The notes under the pieces were generated by a model that was not told the DNA's origin, searched no databases, and saw only the letters and a list, made by a program, of their open reading frames with translations. From assembly GCA_030156945.1 (NCBI GenBank), contig JASGLT010000002.1, positions 1 to 64,000 on the forward strand: DNA of 64,000 nt, read 5' to 3'. This stretch comes from Thermococcaceae archaeon (lineage in GTDB: Archaea; Methanobacteriota_B; Thermococci; Thermococcales; Thermococcaceae). Below are positions 28,187 through 37,400 of the stretch, piece by piece. Numbering within the stretch: the first letter of the stretch is position 1; each line of letters begins with the position of its first letter. Made by a program: the position numbers and the translations under genes.

Positions 28187-29001
28187 TCCATCACCTGGAT
28201 GGAATCATCGACGATTCTCTTTAAAAGTTCAACCATGCCCTCGTTAACTGCCAGCGAGATTCCATCAACACTCGGAAGGGCTCTCTTCAAAACTCCGTCT
28301 ATGAGCCCCGAACTAGCGAGTGCCCGAACAACATCTCCCTCCCTCCAGCCTTGAAGGAGGTTCTCCCCCACAAGTAGGGAAACCTGTGCCAGGAGACCGT
28401 AGGCCCCCCAATTAGACACCCCGGCAGTGACGAGGACGTCTGCCTCAACTACACTGGCTATGAGCCTCCCTTTCGGCACGTGTCTCCTCACGATGTCCCT
28501 AACGTTCCCCATCCCCGCCTCGTTGCCACCATCCCCTATTGCGAGGGTAGGTATCCCCATCCTCCTCGCCTCGATAATGGCATAATCAAAAGCTCTACGT
28601 GTGACTTCAATACCGCTCATAGAGTAGTACTTCCCGTTCTCCGCCCTACCCGGCGTTTCAACGGCTAAAACCAAAGTGTAATCATCGATGTTGGGGTTCT
28701 CTACGAAACTGGCCCCAAATGGTTTTAATGCCTCCCTGACTTCCGGATATGTGAGAATCTCGGCCCTCCCCCCAAGCCGTTCAACGGCCTTCCAAATGGC
28801 CAATGCACCGGGCGGACCGTCAGTCTCAGCCCTCATGCTTGGTGGTATCGGAAAGCCGGTTATCAGGAGGACCCTTTCGATGTTGTTAAGAAAAAGCTCC
28901 GCTGCTTCCTCCAAAAAATTGAAATTCCTCCTCCTGTAATCAATGTAGACTCTGAGAATTCCCCTGTTGCCCACGTCGGTGTTTACCAAATGGGCAATCA
29001 T
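28183..29001 (-). CDS. DUF4392 protein, D-glutamate cyclase-like
   Basis: The 272-residue protein shows the signature G-D-G-G-N-E-A-G-M-G-N near 165-175 that marks DUF4392, the domain of mammalian D-glutamate cyclase. Further conserved-looking pieces are E-T-D-G-P-P-G-A near 60 and T-A-G-V-S-N-W-G-A-Y near 205. In the mammalian enzyme it interconverts D-glutamate and 5-oxo-proline; the archaeal substrate is not established. It shares one base (TAATG) with the 60-residue gene upstream and four with the HD gene. Confidence 0.8.
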   Translation of the reverse strand: MIAHLVNTDVGNRGILRVYIDYRRRNFNFLEEAAELFLNNIERVLLITGFPIPPSMRAETDGPPGALAIWKAVERLGGRAEILTYPEVREALKPFGASFVENPNIDDYTLVLAVETPGRAENGKYYSMSGIEVTRRAFDYAIIEARRMGIPTLAIGDGGNEAGMGNVRDIVRRHVPKGRLIASVVEADVLVTAGVSNWGAYGLLAQVSLLVGENLLQGWREGDVVRALASSGLIDGVLKRALPSVDGISLAVNEGMVELLKRIVDDSIQVME

Positions 29002-29183
29002 TATTCCCCATCCACCTCATACACAATTATCCTGACTTTCTTGCCCTTAATAGCCTCTTTGAGCTCCCACCAGAGTGTTGTAGGCTCTTCGCTCCTGTGA
29101 GTAAGCTCCTGACCGTTTTCGAGCTTTACCTTTTTTTCTGAGTACTTAACAAAAACGCCATCCTTTCGGAATATCTCCTTCAT
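29001..29183 (-). CDS. 60-residue protein of the HD/DUF4392/HAD operon
   Basis: This small charged protein (E-K-K-V-K-L-E-N-G-Q-E-L in the middle, V-R-I-I-V-Y-E-V-D at the end) looks like a compact beta-rich fold. Its start overlaps the stop of the HAD gene by ATGA and its stop overlaps the next start by one base, so it is certainly placed as a gene. No family is recognised. Confidence 0.7.
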   Translation of the reverse strand: MKEIFRKDGVFVKYSEKKVKLENGQELTHRSEEPTTLWWELKEAIKGKKVRIIVYEVDGE

Positions 29184-29824
29184 AGACTTCCCCCCAGCAG
29201 TTTTCTGAGCTCATGAAGGGTGTGAATCTCATAATCTGCCATGTTGTAACCTTTATCACCCTTTCGGTTTATCCATACCGCGAGCATTCCAACCTCCTTG
29301 GCACCGTATACGTCCTGAGTAAGCGAATCACCCACCATCATAGCCTCTGAGGGCTCTATATCCAGTAAGTCCAGTGCATAAAGGAAGATCTTCGGGTGTG
29401 GCTTTATGGCTCCCACGTCATCTCTCGTGACGATTGCATCAAAATACCCCTCCAGTCCAGCCAGCCTGAGCTTCAGACGCTGGTATGAGGGTCCACTTGT
29501 GACGACTCCGAGCCTGTATCCCTCCTCCTTCAGCCACTCAAGGACGGGAACGGTGTCTGGAAAAACGTGAAGTTTGTGGGGATACCTTTCGAGAAGCTCC
29601 TCATATCGAAGCTCCAGATCAAAAAGGCTGAAAAAGAAGTTCCAGTCGTGCCACTCATAGGTTTCCCACCGCTTGAATATCTCTCCAAGAAACCGTTCCC
29701 TGGCAAGCTCTTTTGGTATCCCAAGCTTTTTTGAGAGCCTTTCATAAACCCAAGGCAGAAAAAGCATCATGAGGGGCCTCTCGGTAAGGAGGGTCTCGTC
29801 GATGTCAAAGAGAACGGCCCTCAT
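29180..29824 (-). CDS. HAD-superfamily phosphatase
   Basis: The 214-residue protein has the HAD nucleophile motif F-D-I-D-E-T-L at 6-12, motif II V-T-S-G near 108, the lysine in I-K-P-H-P-K, and motif III G-D-S-L-T-Q-D-V. A helical cap lies between motifs I and II, so it is subfamily IA, similar to phosphatases known from Thermococcus and Pyrococcus. It opens the operon that runs on to the 60-residue, DUF4392 and HD genes. Substrate unknown. Confidence 0.87.
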   Translation of the reverse strand: MRAVLFDIDETLLTERPLMMLFLPWVYERLSKKLGIPKELARERFLGEIFKRWETYEWHDWNFFFSLFDLELRYEELLERYPHKLHVFPDTVPVLEWLKEEGYRLGVVTSGPSYQRLKLRLAGLEGYFDAIVTRDDVGAIKPHPKIFLYALDLLDIEPSEAMMVGDSLTQDVYGAKEVGMLAVWINRKGDKGYNMADYEIHTLHELRKLLGGSL

Positions 29825-29825
29825 C

Positions 29826-30578
29826 CTACCACCTCTTGACCAACAGGGCGAGAATCTCAGCCTCCTTACCGAGATCTGGGTCCGTTACAACACCCCATAT
29901 CACGTCCTTCTCGGAGAGTATCTCCTGGAACTTGGCAAGAATCCCGTGAGCATCTTTTAGGGGGGCCTCCTCCCCGATCAGAAGGGCAATGAGGCCACGA
30001 TCCCAGATGCCCCAGTGCCATTTGAAGTCTACTCCCCTAAGGATTCTCAGAATCCCCACGTTTCCTCCCTTTATCATGTTGAAGAGGTCCGCGTAGTCTA
30101 TGTTGACGAGCATCTCGTTTTCGAGATAGTAGTGAAGTTTTGTGAACATTCTCCCTATGGCCCTCGCGGCCTGGGAATAAGCCTGATGGATGGGGACATC
30201 ACTCCTCAGGAACTCCCAGAAGGAATCGTAGAACACGGTCTCGAACCCGTCTGCCCAATTGGGCTTTTCTTTTTTAACAAGCTCTTTCCGAGGCGTTAGA
30301 ACGTAGGCCAGCTTTATCACCCTCTGGGGCAGGCTCTCCATTATTAGGCTCACAAGCTCAAGGTTTATTGTTTTGTCCTCAAAAACGAGCCAGAGAAAAG
30401 AGTCTTCGGGGATGTTCGAGAAAAAGTTCCTAAGCCTGTCTTCGTAATTACGGGAGCTCGAAAGAAGGTAGTAAGCAGGGTTAATCCCTATCCGATTAAC
30501 CCCTTCTCCATCCAATACTTCAACTACGAGGCTCCCCGCATGACCTATTCCAACAAAAAAATGATTAAAGGACTTCAT
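29826..30578 (-). CDS. Divergent FtsZ/tubulin-superfamily protein lacking the GTP loop
   Basis: The 250-residue protein resembles FtsZ in several places: V-G-I-G-H-A-G at 10-16 (nucleotide-binding start), G-I-N-P-A near 32, a V-N-I-D-Y-A-D-L-F-x-M-I-K-G-G segment near 158-172 (FtsZ: I-N-V-D-F-A-D), and D-V-I-W-G-V-V-T-D-P-D-L-G near 228-240 (FtsZ: N-V-I-W-G). The tubulin signature GGGTGT is absent. It may be a non-GTPase relative of FtsZ that caps or scaffolds filaments. It starts two bases before the HAD gene and eight after HPS-PHI. Confidence 0.65.
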   Translation of the reverse strand: MKSFNHFFVGIGHAGSLVVEVLDGEGVNRIGINPAYYLLSSSRNYEDRLRNFFSNIPEDSFLWLVFEDKTINLELVSLIMESLPQRVIKLAYVLTPRKELVKKEKPNWADGFETVFYDSFWEFLRSDVPIHQAYSQAARAIGRMFTKLHYYLENEMLVNIDYADLFNMIKGGNVGILRILRGVDFKWHWGIWDRGLIALLIGEEAPLKDAHGILAKFQEILSEKDVIWGVVTDPDLGKEAEILALLVKRW

Positions 30579-30586
30579 AACAACCC

Positions 30587-31807
30587 CTACTCAAGGGTTG
30601 CGTGCTTCTTCCTCATATCCTTTTCGGTCTTCTGGAAGGTGGCCATGAGAAGGGCAATGACTCCGTCAAGGAAAACCATTGTGGAGTCCTCAAAGAGGGT
30701 GCCCATCGGGGCAATCCACTTGTACTGGGTTAGCATCTGGCGCGCTATGTAGTCTGTGGGCACGTTGGCCTTTGTCCTTCCAGGAATTTCAACCACAACG
30801 TCTGCAAGCTTTCCAAGAGTGGAGTTAGCGTAGGATGTCAGCGCGACTACCTTTCCTCCCTGGGCCTTGGCAATCTCAGCGGCGTCAACTATGCTCTTTG
30901 TCTCACCTGACCCGCTTATTGCCACGAGCAGGTCACCTTTCTCGAAGGCCGGCGTTATCGTCTCACCAACGACGTAAACGTTGAAGTCCAGGTGCATGAG
31001 CCTCATTGCGAAGGCCTTGCCCACAAGACCGCTCCTTCCTGCACCGTAGATGAATATCTTGTTGGCCCTTATCATCTCGTCGACGAAGCCCCTAACCTGC
31101 TCCATTTTCAGCTTCTCAGCAACGCCCCCGATGTGTTCCACGATGTCTTTCATTGCTTTCTTGATCGTCTGCATGTATTCGCCCCAGAACAGGTCTATTA
31201 TCTTCCTTGTCACCTCTTCGGGGTCCTCTGCTTTTGTTATGGCGCCGCCGACTATGATTATCGTGGCCCCAAGTTCGATGACCTTCGGAATCGTTTCGAG
31301 GTTTAGACCTCCGGCTACGGCAACGGGGACGTTAACAGCCTTAACTACCTTTTCGAGATCCTCAAGGGGGTTCTTGCCCTGGGCCTGCTCATCTATTCCC
31401 GTGTGGACGAGGATGTAGTGTACACCCATCTTCTCGAGCTCTTTTGCCCTCTTGACCTTGTCCTGTACTCCGATCAAATCGACCATCACGCGTATTCCAT
31501 ATTTTCTCGCGACATCAACGGCGTCCTTTATCGTCTTGTCGTCGGCAACTCCGAGAATTGAAACAACGTCCGCACCGTGCCTCGCGGCCATCTCGACCTC
31601 AAGTGCCCCAGTGTCCATTGTTTTCAGGTCTGCAACAATCTTTCTGTCCGGGAAGCGCCTTTTCATGAGCTCAACTGCCCTCATGCCTTCCTTTTTGATG
31701 AGGGGAGTTCCTACTTCAAGCCAGTGGGCCCCGCCCCTGGCAGCCTTTTCAGCTATAAAAATAGCCTGCTCAATGTCGGTAAGATCAAGAGCCACCTGGA
31801 GTATCAT
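30587..31807 (-). CDS. Fused 3-hexulose-6-phosphate synthase / 6-phospho-3-hexuloisomerase
   Basis: The 406-residue protein joins two enzymes of the reversed ribulose monophosphate pathway, which in Thermococcales makes ribulose 5-phosphate from fructose 6-phosphate because the pentose phosphate pathway is missing. Residues 1-212 form the HPS TIM barrel (D-L-K-T-M-D-T-G, V-A-V-A-G-G-L-N). Residues from about 215 form the SIS-domain isomerase (Y-G-A-G-R-S-G-L, S-G-S-G-E-T). The ATG follows GGAGGT. This fused form is typical of Thermococcus and Pyrococcus. Confidence 0.95.
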   Translation of the reverse strand: MILQVALDLTDIEQAIFIAEKAARGGAHWLEVGTPLIKKEGMRAVELMKRRFPDRKIVADLKTMDTGALEVEMAARHGADVVSILGVADDKTIKDAVDVARKYGIRVMVDLIGVQDKVKRAKELEKMGVHYILVHTGIDEQAQGKNPLEDLEKVVKAVNVPVAVAGGLNLETIPKVIELGATIIIVGGAITKAEDPEEVTRKIIDLFWGEYMQTIKKAMKDIVEHIGGVAEKLKMEQVRGFVDEMIRANKIFIYGAGRSGLVGKAFAMRLMHLDFNVYVVGETITPAFEKGDLLVAISGSGETKSIVDAAEIAKAQGGKVVALTSYANSTLGKLADVVVEIPGRTKANVPTDYIARQMLTQYKWIAPMGTLFEDSTMVFLDGVIALLMATFQKTEKDMRKKHATLE

Positions 31808-31943
31808 TTCCCGAGACCTCCAAAATTTCTCGTACTACCTCTCCAAGTCCCGGCTTTTAAAGGTTAGCCCCACATATTGACAAGGCAATGTCAAAGAGGC
31901 CAAAATTTAAAAAGCTTCAAAACATCTCTGTTTTGGTGGAAAA

Positions 31944-32672
31944 ATGGTAACGTTCATTCCTTTCGGTGAAAAACCAAACAGGGAAGGCGTTCTGTATGCA
32001 TTGAACCTGCTCAAAAGAAACAAGCTTATAGATGACTACATTATTGTAGAATCAACTCGGATAGGCCTCCTTCCAGACAGAATTCCTGCCGATAAGGCTT
32101 ACATATCGGGGGAACACCTTGTGACTTATGGCATTGCAAAAAGGCTTCGGCCCAGGGCTTTGATCAGTGTTGACGCCCACACCGACCTCATGCATGATTA
32201 CCTCGACCATGCTTCATGGCTTGCATATGCGCTCGAAGAGAGGTTTGTGGAGAGAGCGGCTGTCCTCGCTCCGGTTCTCATGATACCCACCACGGAGAGG
32301 ACGAAACTGTGGACAAGGAGGGTCAAGGTATATCCAGCCCTTTTGAGAAGTAGAAAGGTAAGGGGAAAGTGGAAGGCATACAAGAACTTCCAGACCAACA
32401 GTGTCGACGAAATCCTGATGGAAGTCAGGAAATACCTTGGAAAGGAAATTTACCTCACCGTTGATATGGACGTTCTCCGGCCCGAGTACAGAATAGCGAG
32501 ATTTCAGCATGGTGAGCTCACGGGAGAGGAGCTTCTGAACCTTCTCGAGGAAATAAAGCGCAGGTTTGAGGTGAGGGCCTTTGATATCACGGAAGTATCC
32601 GACAGGATGAAGCACTCCCGTCTTGGAAAGCGCATTTTCCTTGAAGTTTTCTCCCTGCTGAGCGGTGGTTAA
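31944..32672 (+). CDS. Arginase/ureohydrolase-fold protein
   Basis: The 242-residue protein has the ureohydrolase motifs in degenerate form: V-D-A-H-T-D near residue 77 matches DAHxD, and T-V-D-M-D-V-L-R-P near 172 matches DxDxxDP except that the last aspartate is arginine. The N-terminal GGDH is replaced by S-G-E-H. Metal binding at one or both sites may therefore be altered. The ATG follows GGTGG and a TTTAAAAAG box. It precedes a zinc-ribbon protein gene on the same transcript. Substrate unknown. Confidence 0.75.
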   Translation: MVTFIPFGEKPNREGVLYALNLLKRNKLIDDYIIVESTRIGLLPDRIPADKAYISGEHLVTYGIAKRLRPRALISVDAHTDLMHDYLDHASWLAYALEERFVERAAVLAPVLMIPTTERTKLWTRRVKVYPALLRSRKVRGKWKAYKNFQTNSVDEILMEVRKYLGKEIYLTVDMDVLRPEYRIARFQHGELTGEELLNLLEEIKRRFEVRAFDITEVSDRMKHSRLGKRIFLEVFSLLSGG

Positions 32673-32673
32673 A

Positions 32674-33015
32674 ATGGTGCAGAAGGGACCTACAGAATGG
32701 GAAATCAGGAACATAATAATGCCCCTAATGCTCTCGGGAGCCAAAATGCTCGACAGACACTGTCCGAAGTGCAGCTCTCCGCTCTTTGAGAAGGACGGAA
32801 GGGTTTTTTGCCCCGTTTGCGAGCATAGAGAGAAGAGGAAAAAGGCCGAAATGAAGGTGGAGGTTAGGGGCGTTGAAGAGAGCTTAAGGGAGAAGCTGAC
32901 CCAGCTTGCGAACTCTCTCCCTGATGACATAGAGGAGCTTGAGAAACATTTAAGGGTAATAGAGAAGATAATTGATCTGTTGGAGAGATATAAGCGACTG
33001 GAGGGATTGGAATGA
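32674..33015 (+). CDS. Zinc-ribbon protein of the autoantigen p27 (SSSCA1) family
   Basis: The 113-residue protein has a four-cysteine zinc ribbon, C-P-K-C...C-P-V-C, around residues 31-49, followed by a charged helical tail. This layout matches the archaeal members of the Sjogren syndrome/scleroderma autoantigen 1 family. The ATG at 32674 follows GGTGGT immediately after the arginase-fold gene. It overlaps the winged-helix gene downstream by ATGA. Confidence 0.75.
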   Translation: MVQKGPTEWEIRNIIMPLMLSGAKMLDRHCPKCSSPLFEKDGRVFCPVCEHREKRKKAEMKVEVRGVEESLREKLTQLANSLPDDIEELEKHLRVIEKIIDLLERYKRLEGLE

Positions 33016-33224
33016 AGAACCAGAGAGTTTTGAAGGCCATTGAAAGCGGCCCGAAGACCGTTGAAGAGATAGCCAAGGAGACCGGCATCAGTGCTATGGA
33101 GGTAAGGCACTACCTCTTAAGGTTCGCCGAGCAAGGTAAGGTCGAGAGCTTCCAGAAGGAAGGACAAATCCTCTGGAAGATTAGGGAGAAGAGCGAGGAA
33201 GAAGAGGAGTTCAAGTACGTTTGA
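33012..33224 (+). CDS. Small winged-helix DNA-binding protein
   Basis: The 70-residue protein is a compact winged helix: helices around V-L-K-A-I-E-S-G-P-K-T-V-E-E-I-A and M-E-V-R-H-Y-L-L-R-F-A, then a wing with Q-I-L-W-K-I. The C-terminus is acidic. It is coupled by ATGA to the zinc-ribbon gene. A regulator role is likely; the target is unknown. Confidence 0.75.
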   Translation: MKNQRVLKAIESGPKTVEEIAKETGISAMEVRHYLLRFAEQGKVESFQKEGQILWKIREKSEEEEEFKYV

Positions 33225-33382
33225 GTCCGTGCCTAGATTTCTCACGTTTTTGGCTTAATTCCCAGGTGCAACGGGAACATGCTGAATTGCAGTGGGGGAG
33301 AAAGCAGCCAAGATGTACGCCCCTCCCAACTTAGACCGAGACACTCGATCTGTCAGAATAGGGAAAGAGAGTAGAAAAAGAA

Positions 33383-34177
33383 TCAGGCCTTTTTAGCCTT
33401 CTTCCAGTACTCGTTGAACTTGGACTCGAAGAGGTCCTTTATCCTGAAGTCCTTTATCCAGACCTGGGTTTCGTAGTTGAAGTACCTTGCCGCCATGTCC
33501 TCGAGGGCGAAGAAGACCTCCTCGTCACAGATGAGCATCGGCAGTTCAATCTTGTCCATTACCTTGAGCTCAAGCTTCTTGGCCTTGTAATAGTCCATGA
33601 TCTTTGAAGTGCTCATGCGCTGGAGAACCTGGTTGGTCACTATAATCTTGGCCTTGGCTCCCCTGTCAATGGCCTGGATGATGTCGCTTTCCAGGTTTAT
33701 TGCGATGTATCCATCGTCTGCAAGGAGTATCTGCTCCTTAACTTCCTCGAACATCTCCCTCGTCTTGAGGGTGGCGTTCCTTATTCCGCGGACGATCCAG
33801 ACCCTCTCGACTCCGTACTTTGGAATCTCGGTCTCGATGAGGGGCTTCATGAGCTCGATGAGCTCCTCCTTGGCCTTCTTCTTGGCCTCAAGCTCCTCCT
33901 TAACGCGCTCCTGCCACTCCTCGATGAACTTCTCGAGGATGTTCTCCGGGTGCACCGGCCTGTACTTGTTGACCTTGCCCGGCTGGCTGATGGCGAATCC
34001 CTTCTTCTCAAGGCTCCTGAGGACGTCGTAGGTCCTCGGCGCAGGGACCTCAGAAACGCTGGCAAGCTCCGCCGGCGTAAGGACGCCAAACCCAACGAGG
34101 GCTACGTACGCCCTTACCTCGTAGAGGTTCAACTCAAAGTGCTCCTGGAGCAACTCTACCATCCGATCCTTAACCAT
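33383..34177 (-). CDS. trmBL2: TrmBL2 chromatin protein/transcription regulator
   Basis: The 264-residue TrmB-family protein has an N-terminal winged helix (L-Y-E-V-R-A-Y-V-A-L, then V-P-A-P-R-T-Y-D-V-L-R-S-L as recognition helix) and a C-terminal phospholipase-D-like dimer region. It lacks an obvious sugar-binding tail. Length and context beside reverse gyrase match TrmBL2 of Thermococcus, an abundant non-specific DNA-coating protein that forms thick filaments and represses genes. The ATG at 34177 follows GGTGGTGGT. A dyad overlaps its TATA region. Confidence 0.9.
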   Translation of the reverse strand: MVKDRMVELLQEHFELNLYEVRAYVALVGFGVLTPAELASVSEVPAPRTYDVLRSLEKKGFAISQPGKVNKYRPVHPENILEKFIEEWQERVKEELEAKKKAKEELIELMKPLIETEIPKYGVERVWIVRGIRNATLKTREMFEEVKEQILLADDGYIAINLESDIIQAIDRGAKAKIIVTNQVLQRMSTSKIMDYYKAKKLELKVMDKIELPMLICDEEVFFALEDMAARYFNYETQVWIKDFRIKDLFESKFNEYWKKAKKA

Positions 34178-34200
34178 TTTTACCACCACCGAATTTCGTC

Positions 34201-34227
34201 ATATGGTATTTGGGCATAATCCCATAT
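34201..34227. promoter_or_regulatory. Dyad over the trmBL2 promoter
   Basis: ATATGG at 34201-34206 and CCATAT at 34222-34227 form a perfect six-base dyad with a 15-base gap. Its right half runs into the TTTATATGG box that serves trmBL2 on the minus strand, about 48 bases from the start codon. It could be an operator, possibly for self-regulation; this is inference from position. Confidence 0.35.
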
Positions 34228-34406
34228 AAATTTTTTCCTAAAGTTGCGGGTTTAACTGATTATTAAAAGTTGAAATCTGGGTTTTGACTTCCCATAATGT
34301 TAGAGGGTGTGCACCACGATGCAACTGCAATTGAACTTGCTGACATTCCAAATATATCAACTTGATGCGAAAAATGGTACAAAACCCATGAGAAAATACC
34401 AAAAAG

Positions 34407-37400
34407 TTACGTGTGCACCTGAGTTTTGAGCTCTTCGTAAAGCTCCACGAGAACCTTTTGGTAGTCCTCCGCTCCCTCTTCAATACGGTCCATTATTTCC
34501 TCCAGTTCCCTCGTTCTCTCCTCGCTCACAAGCTCCCTGTACTTGCTGACGAGGTAGTGATAGACCTTGATGCCCTTCTCCGTCGGAAGAAGCTTTTTCC
34601 TTCCCTTCGTTTCAACCACGTAGCCCCTTCTCATTAGCGTTTCAACGATCTTTGCATAGGTTGAAGGCCTTCCTATCTTTCTCTCCTTCATGAGTGCTAT
34701 GACGTCACCCTGCGTGTAGAGGGAAACCTTTGGAGCCTTCCACTTCTTTGTCTCGACCACCTTGAGTTTTGCCCCCTTCTCCAGCCTTGGAAGCTCCCTG
34801 AGCGGCGGCGAGCGCAGTCTTGTCCAGCCGTCCTCGATTATCTCAACGTAGCCTTCAAGCTCTGCCTTGCCAACGCCGGCGTTGATTACGGCCTTCTCGT
34901 AGAGTATCTTTGCAGGGATCATCTGGCTCGTCATGAAGCGCCTGAATATCATGTCGTAGAGCCTGTAGTGGTTCCTCGTAAGGTTCCTCGGGAGCTGGAT
35001 TATTCCATCGCGGATGAGCTGCATCAACCTGCCGGTGTCTATCGGTCTAGTTGGTCTTATGGCCTCGTGCGCTCCCTCCTCTCCCCACGGTCTGGGTTTG
35101 AAGTACTTTTCGCCGAGTTCCTGGGTTATGTATTCCTTCGCGACCTCTATTCCTGTGTTGCTGACGTGTGTACTGTCAGTTCTGTGGTAGGTACAGTTGT
35201 GGGAGACTGCACCGTTGGAGAGAAAGTTCTCAGTGGTCGTCGTGAAGTCGTAGAGTTTCCCCGTGTAGAGCTCTTCGTCAACCCCCTTCACTTTAACCCA
35301 TGTAACGCCCGCCTCGACGAGGGACTTAAGGAACTCCTTCTCTGGGCTTTCCTCTGCGTACTCAAGCACCTTTGAGAGTTTGTCCCGTGGAATCTCTCCC
35401 TCCGGACGTTTGAGCCAGTTCCAAACGTCGATTACGGTTTCTTTCAGGATTCTGTTCTTGGTGCCGTTTTTGAACTTCAGCTTCCTGAAGACGGGAGCGA
35501 CCGGGAGCAGGTCCCCCTCAAAGGCCCTCCGTGATGCCCTGTAAACGGAATACGCCTCGTCAAACTGCGCCCTTCTAATTCTAAGGTACGGGTATATTTT
35601 CTCCCTGAACTTTTCGAGGCTCCTGTTGCTTATTATCAAGTCCCAAACCCCAGTGCGTTCGTCCCGTCTGAGGTAGTTCATGATGCCGATCTGGTAGAGG
35701 TAAACGCTGAGCATCCTGAGAACGTCGCCCCTCTTTGAGGTCAGGATTCCCCTGAAGTTTGGCCCTTTCATGTCGTTGAGGATGGAGAAAGTTCCATCCG
35801 TGTCAAAATAACCTGCTATCATTGCGTTGATGTACTCCTCACGGAGTCCAAACACGAGCGGGTGAAGCTTTCCTTTTCTCGCTCCAAGTCTCCTGAAGAC
35901 CTCGGCGATGATTGAGTTCGAGAAGCCGACCTGATTAGTCGTTTCAAAGACACGGAGGAACGGGAAAACATCTTCGAGTATGGATTTAACGTCCTTCAGG
36001 GGAGTCTGGGAAATCAAGACCTTGCTACCCCTCAGAGTTCCATCGCCAAGGACGAGGCCGAAGACGTACCAGAACCTCTCGTCAAGTTTGAAGTTGGATA
36101 TGGGCTTTGAGCCTGCCCTTTGGCGGTAGAGGGACTTTACATGGGCCTCATAGTCATCAAAACCCCATTCCTGGAGAAGGTAGAGTGGAAGGACACGCCT
36201 ACGAAGGTATTTGTACTTTGTGCTCGTTGAAATCCTTTCCCTAATGATTGGAGCTACCTTCTCGCTGAAATATTCCTCATCCAGCTCGACCATCACGTCG
36301 GTTATTCCGAGCTTTATCAGGAGTTTGAGGAGCGTGTATTCATCCCTTCCGCGGTGGCCGGTGTTGTAGGCGAAGGCAACGTAGTCCCCTTCCCTGACGT
36401 TCTTGGCGGAGACCCAGCCGAGCTTGCCGTCTCTCATCACGAGGAGACCATGGTCGGGAGTCGCCTTAACTTCGTGCCCATTTTTGAGCTTGATGACCTT
36501 GAGCGGCCCGTTCCAGTCAATCTCCCAGAACTTAAGGGCTTTTGCTTCTTTTGGCTTGAGGCCGTTCACTGAGAGCAGGTTCTCCTCGGACTTCTCCACA
36601 GCGTCCTTTATCTCCATGATCCTTCCGTCTGCAAGGCTAACGAGAGTATCGGGCGTGACACAGAGACCGGCCTCGAACAGATCCTGTGCGAGTCTCATCG
36701 TTTCGGGAGCCGAAAGCTTCAGGAAGGTCGAAGCATCTTTCAGCATCGCGTCCGTGGTGTAAGGTGGAGCTGGGTTAAGCTCCCTCTCCTCGAGCTGAAC
36801 ATCCTCGACGGTTACGTATTCTGGAGCTTCCACATCCTTACCATCTTTTCCGAGCTCAATAGTTACCTGTAAGCCGTTCTCAAGGGTCAGGCCGAGGAAG
36901 TAAACTTCGCTCTCCGTGAACTCCTTATAGCGCTCGATAATCCAGCCGAGAACCGGTGTCTGAACCCTTCCTGCTGACAGGTTGTAGCTCTCAAAGACCC
37001 TCTGGAGCTCCTGGCTCAGCTCGAAGCCTATCCATCTGTCCTCGATTCTCCTAACGATCTGCGCGTTGACGCGGTTCTCGTTGACATCTCTCGCCTCCTG
37101 GATGGCCTTCATGATGGCCGGCCTCGTTACCTCGTGGAACTCTATGCGTTTTATGTTGGGCGTGTACGGGGCGAGGACGTTCCTGATGTCCCAGGCTATC
37201 TTCTCACCCTCGGTATCGGGGTCGGTCGCTATGAGGATTTCATCAACTTCCTGTGCTATCTCGCGCATAGCAATGACGTTCTCAAGGGCGTCCCTGACGT
37301 TGGTTGACCCGCAGCGCGGGCACACTCCCTTCTTCTCCCAGTCCACGAACTGGTGGCCGCAGTCGCGGCATCTCTTGAGGGTGTCGTAAACGGGAATGAA

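Noticed and set aside
33225-33382. C/D box RNA between the winged-helix and trmBL2 genes
   Set aside because: No RUGAUGA/CUGA box pairs were found in either strand; nothing else was recognised in this gap.
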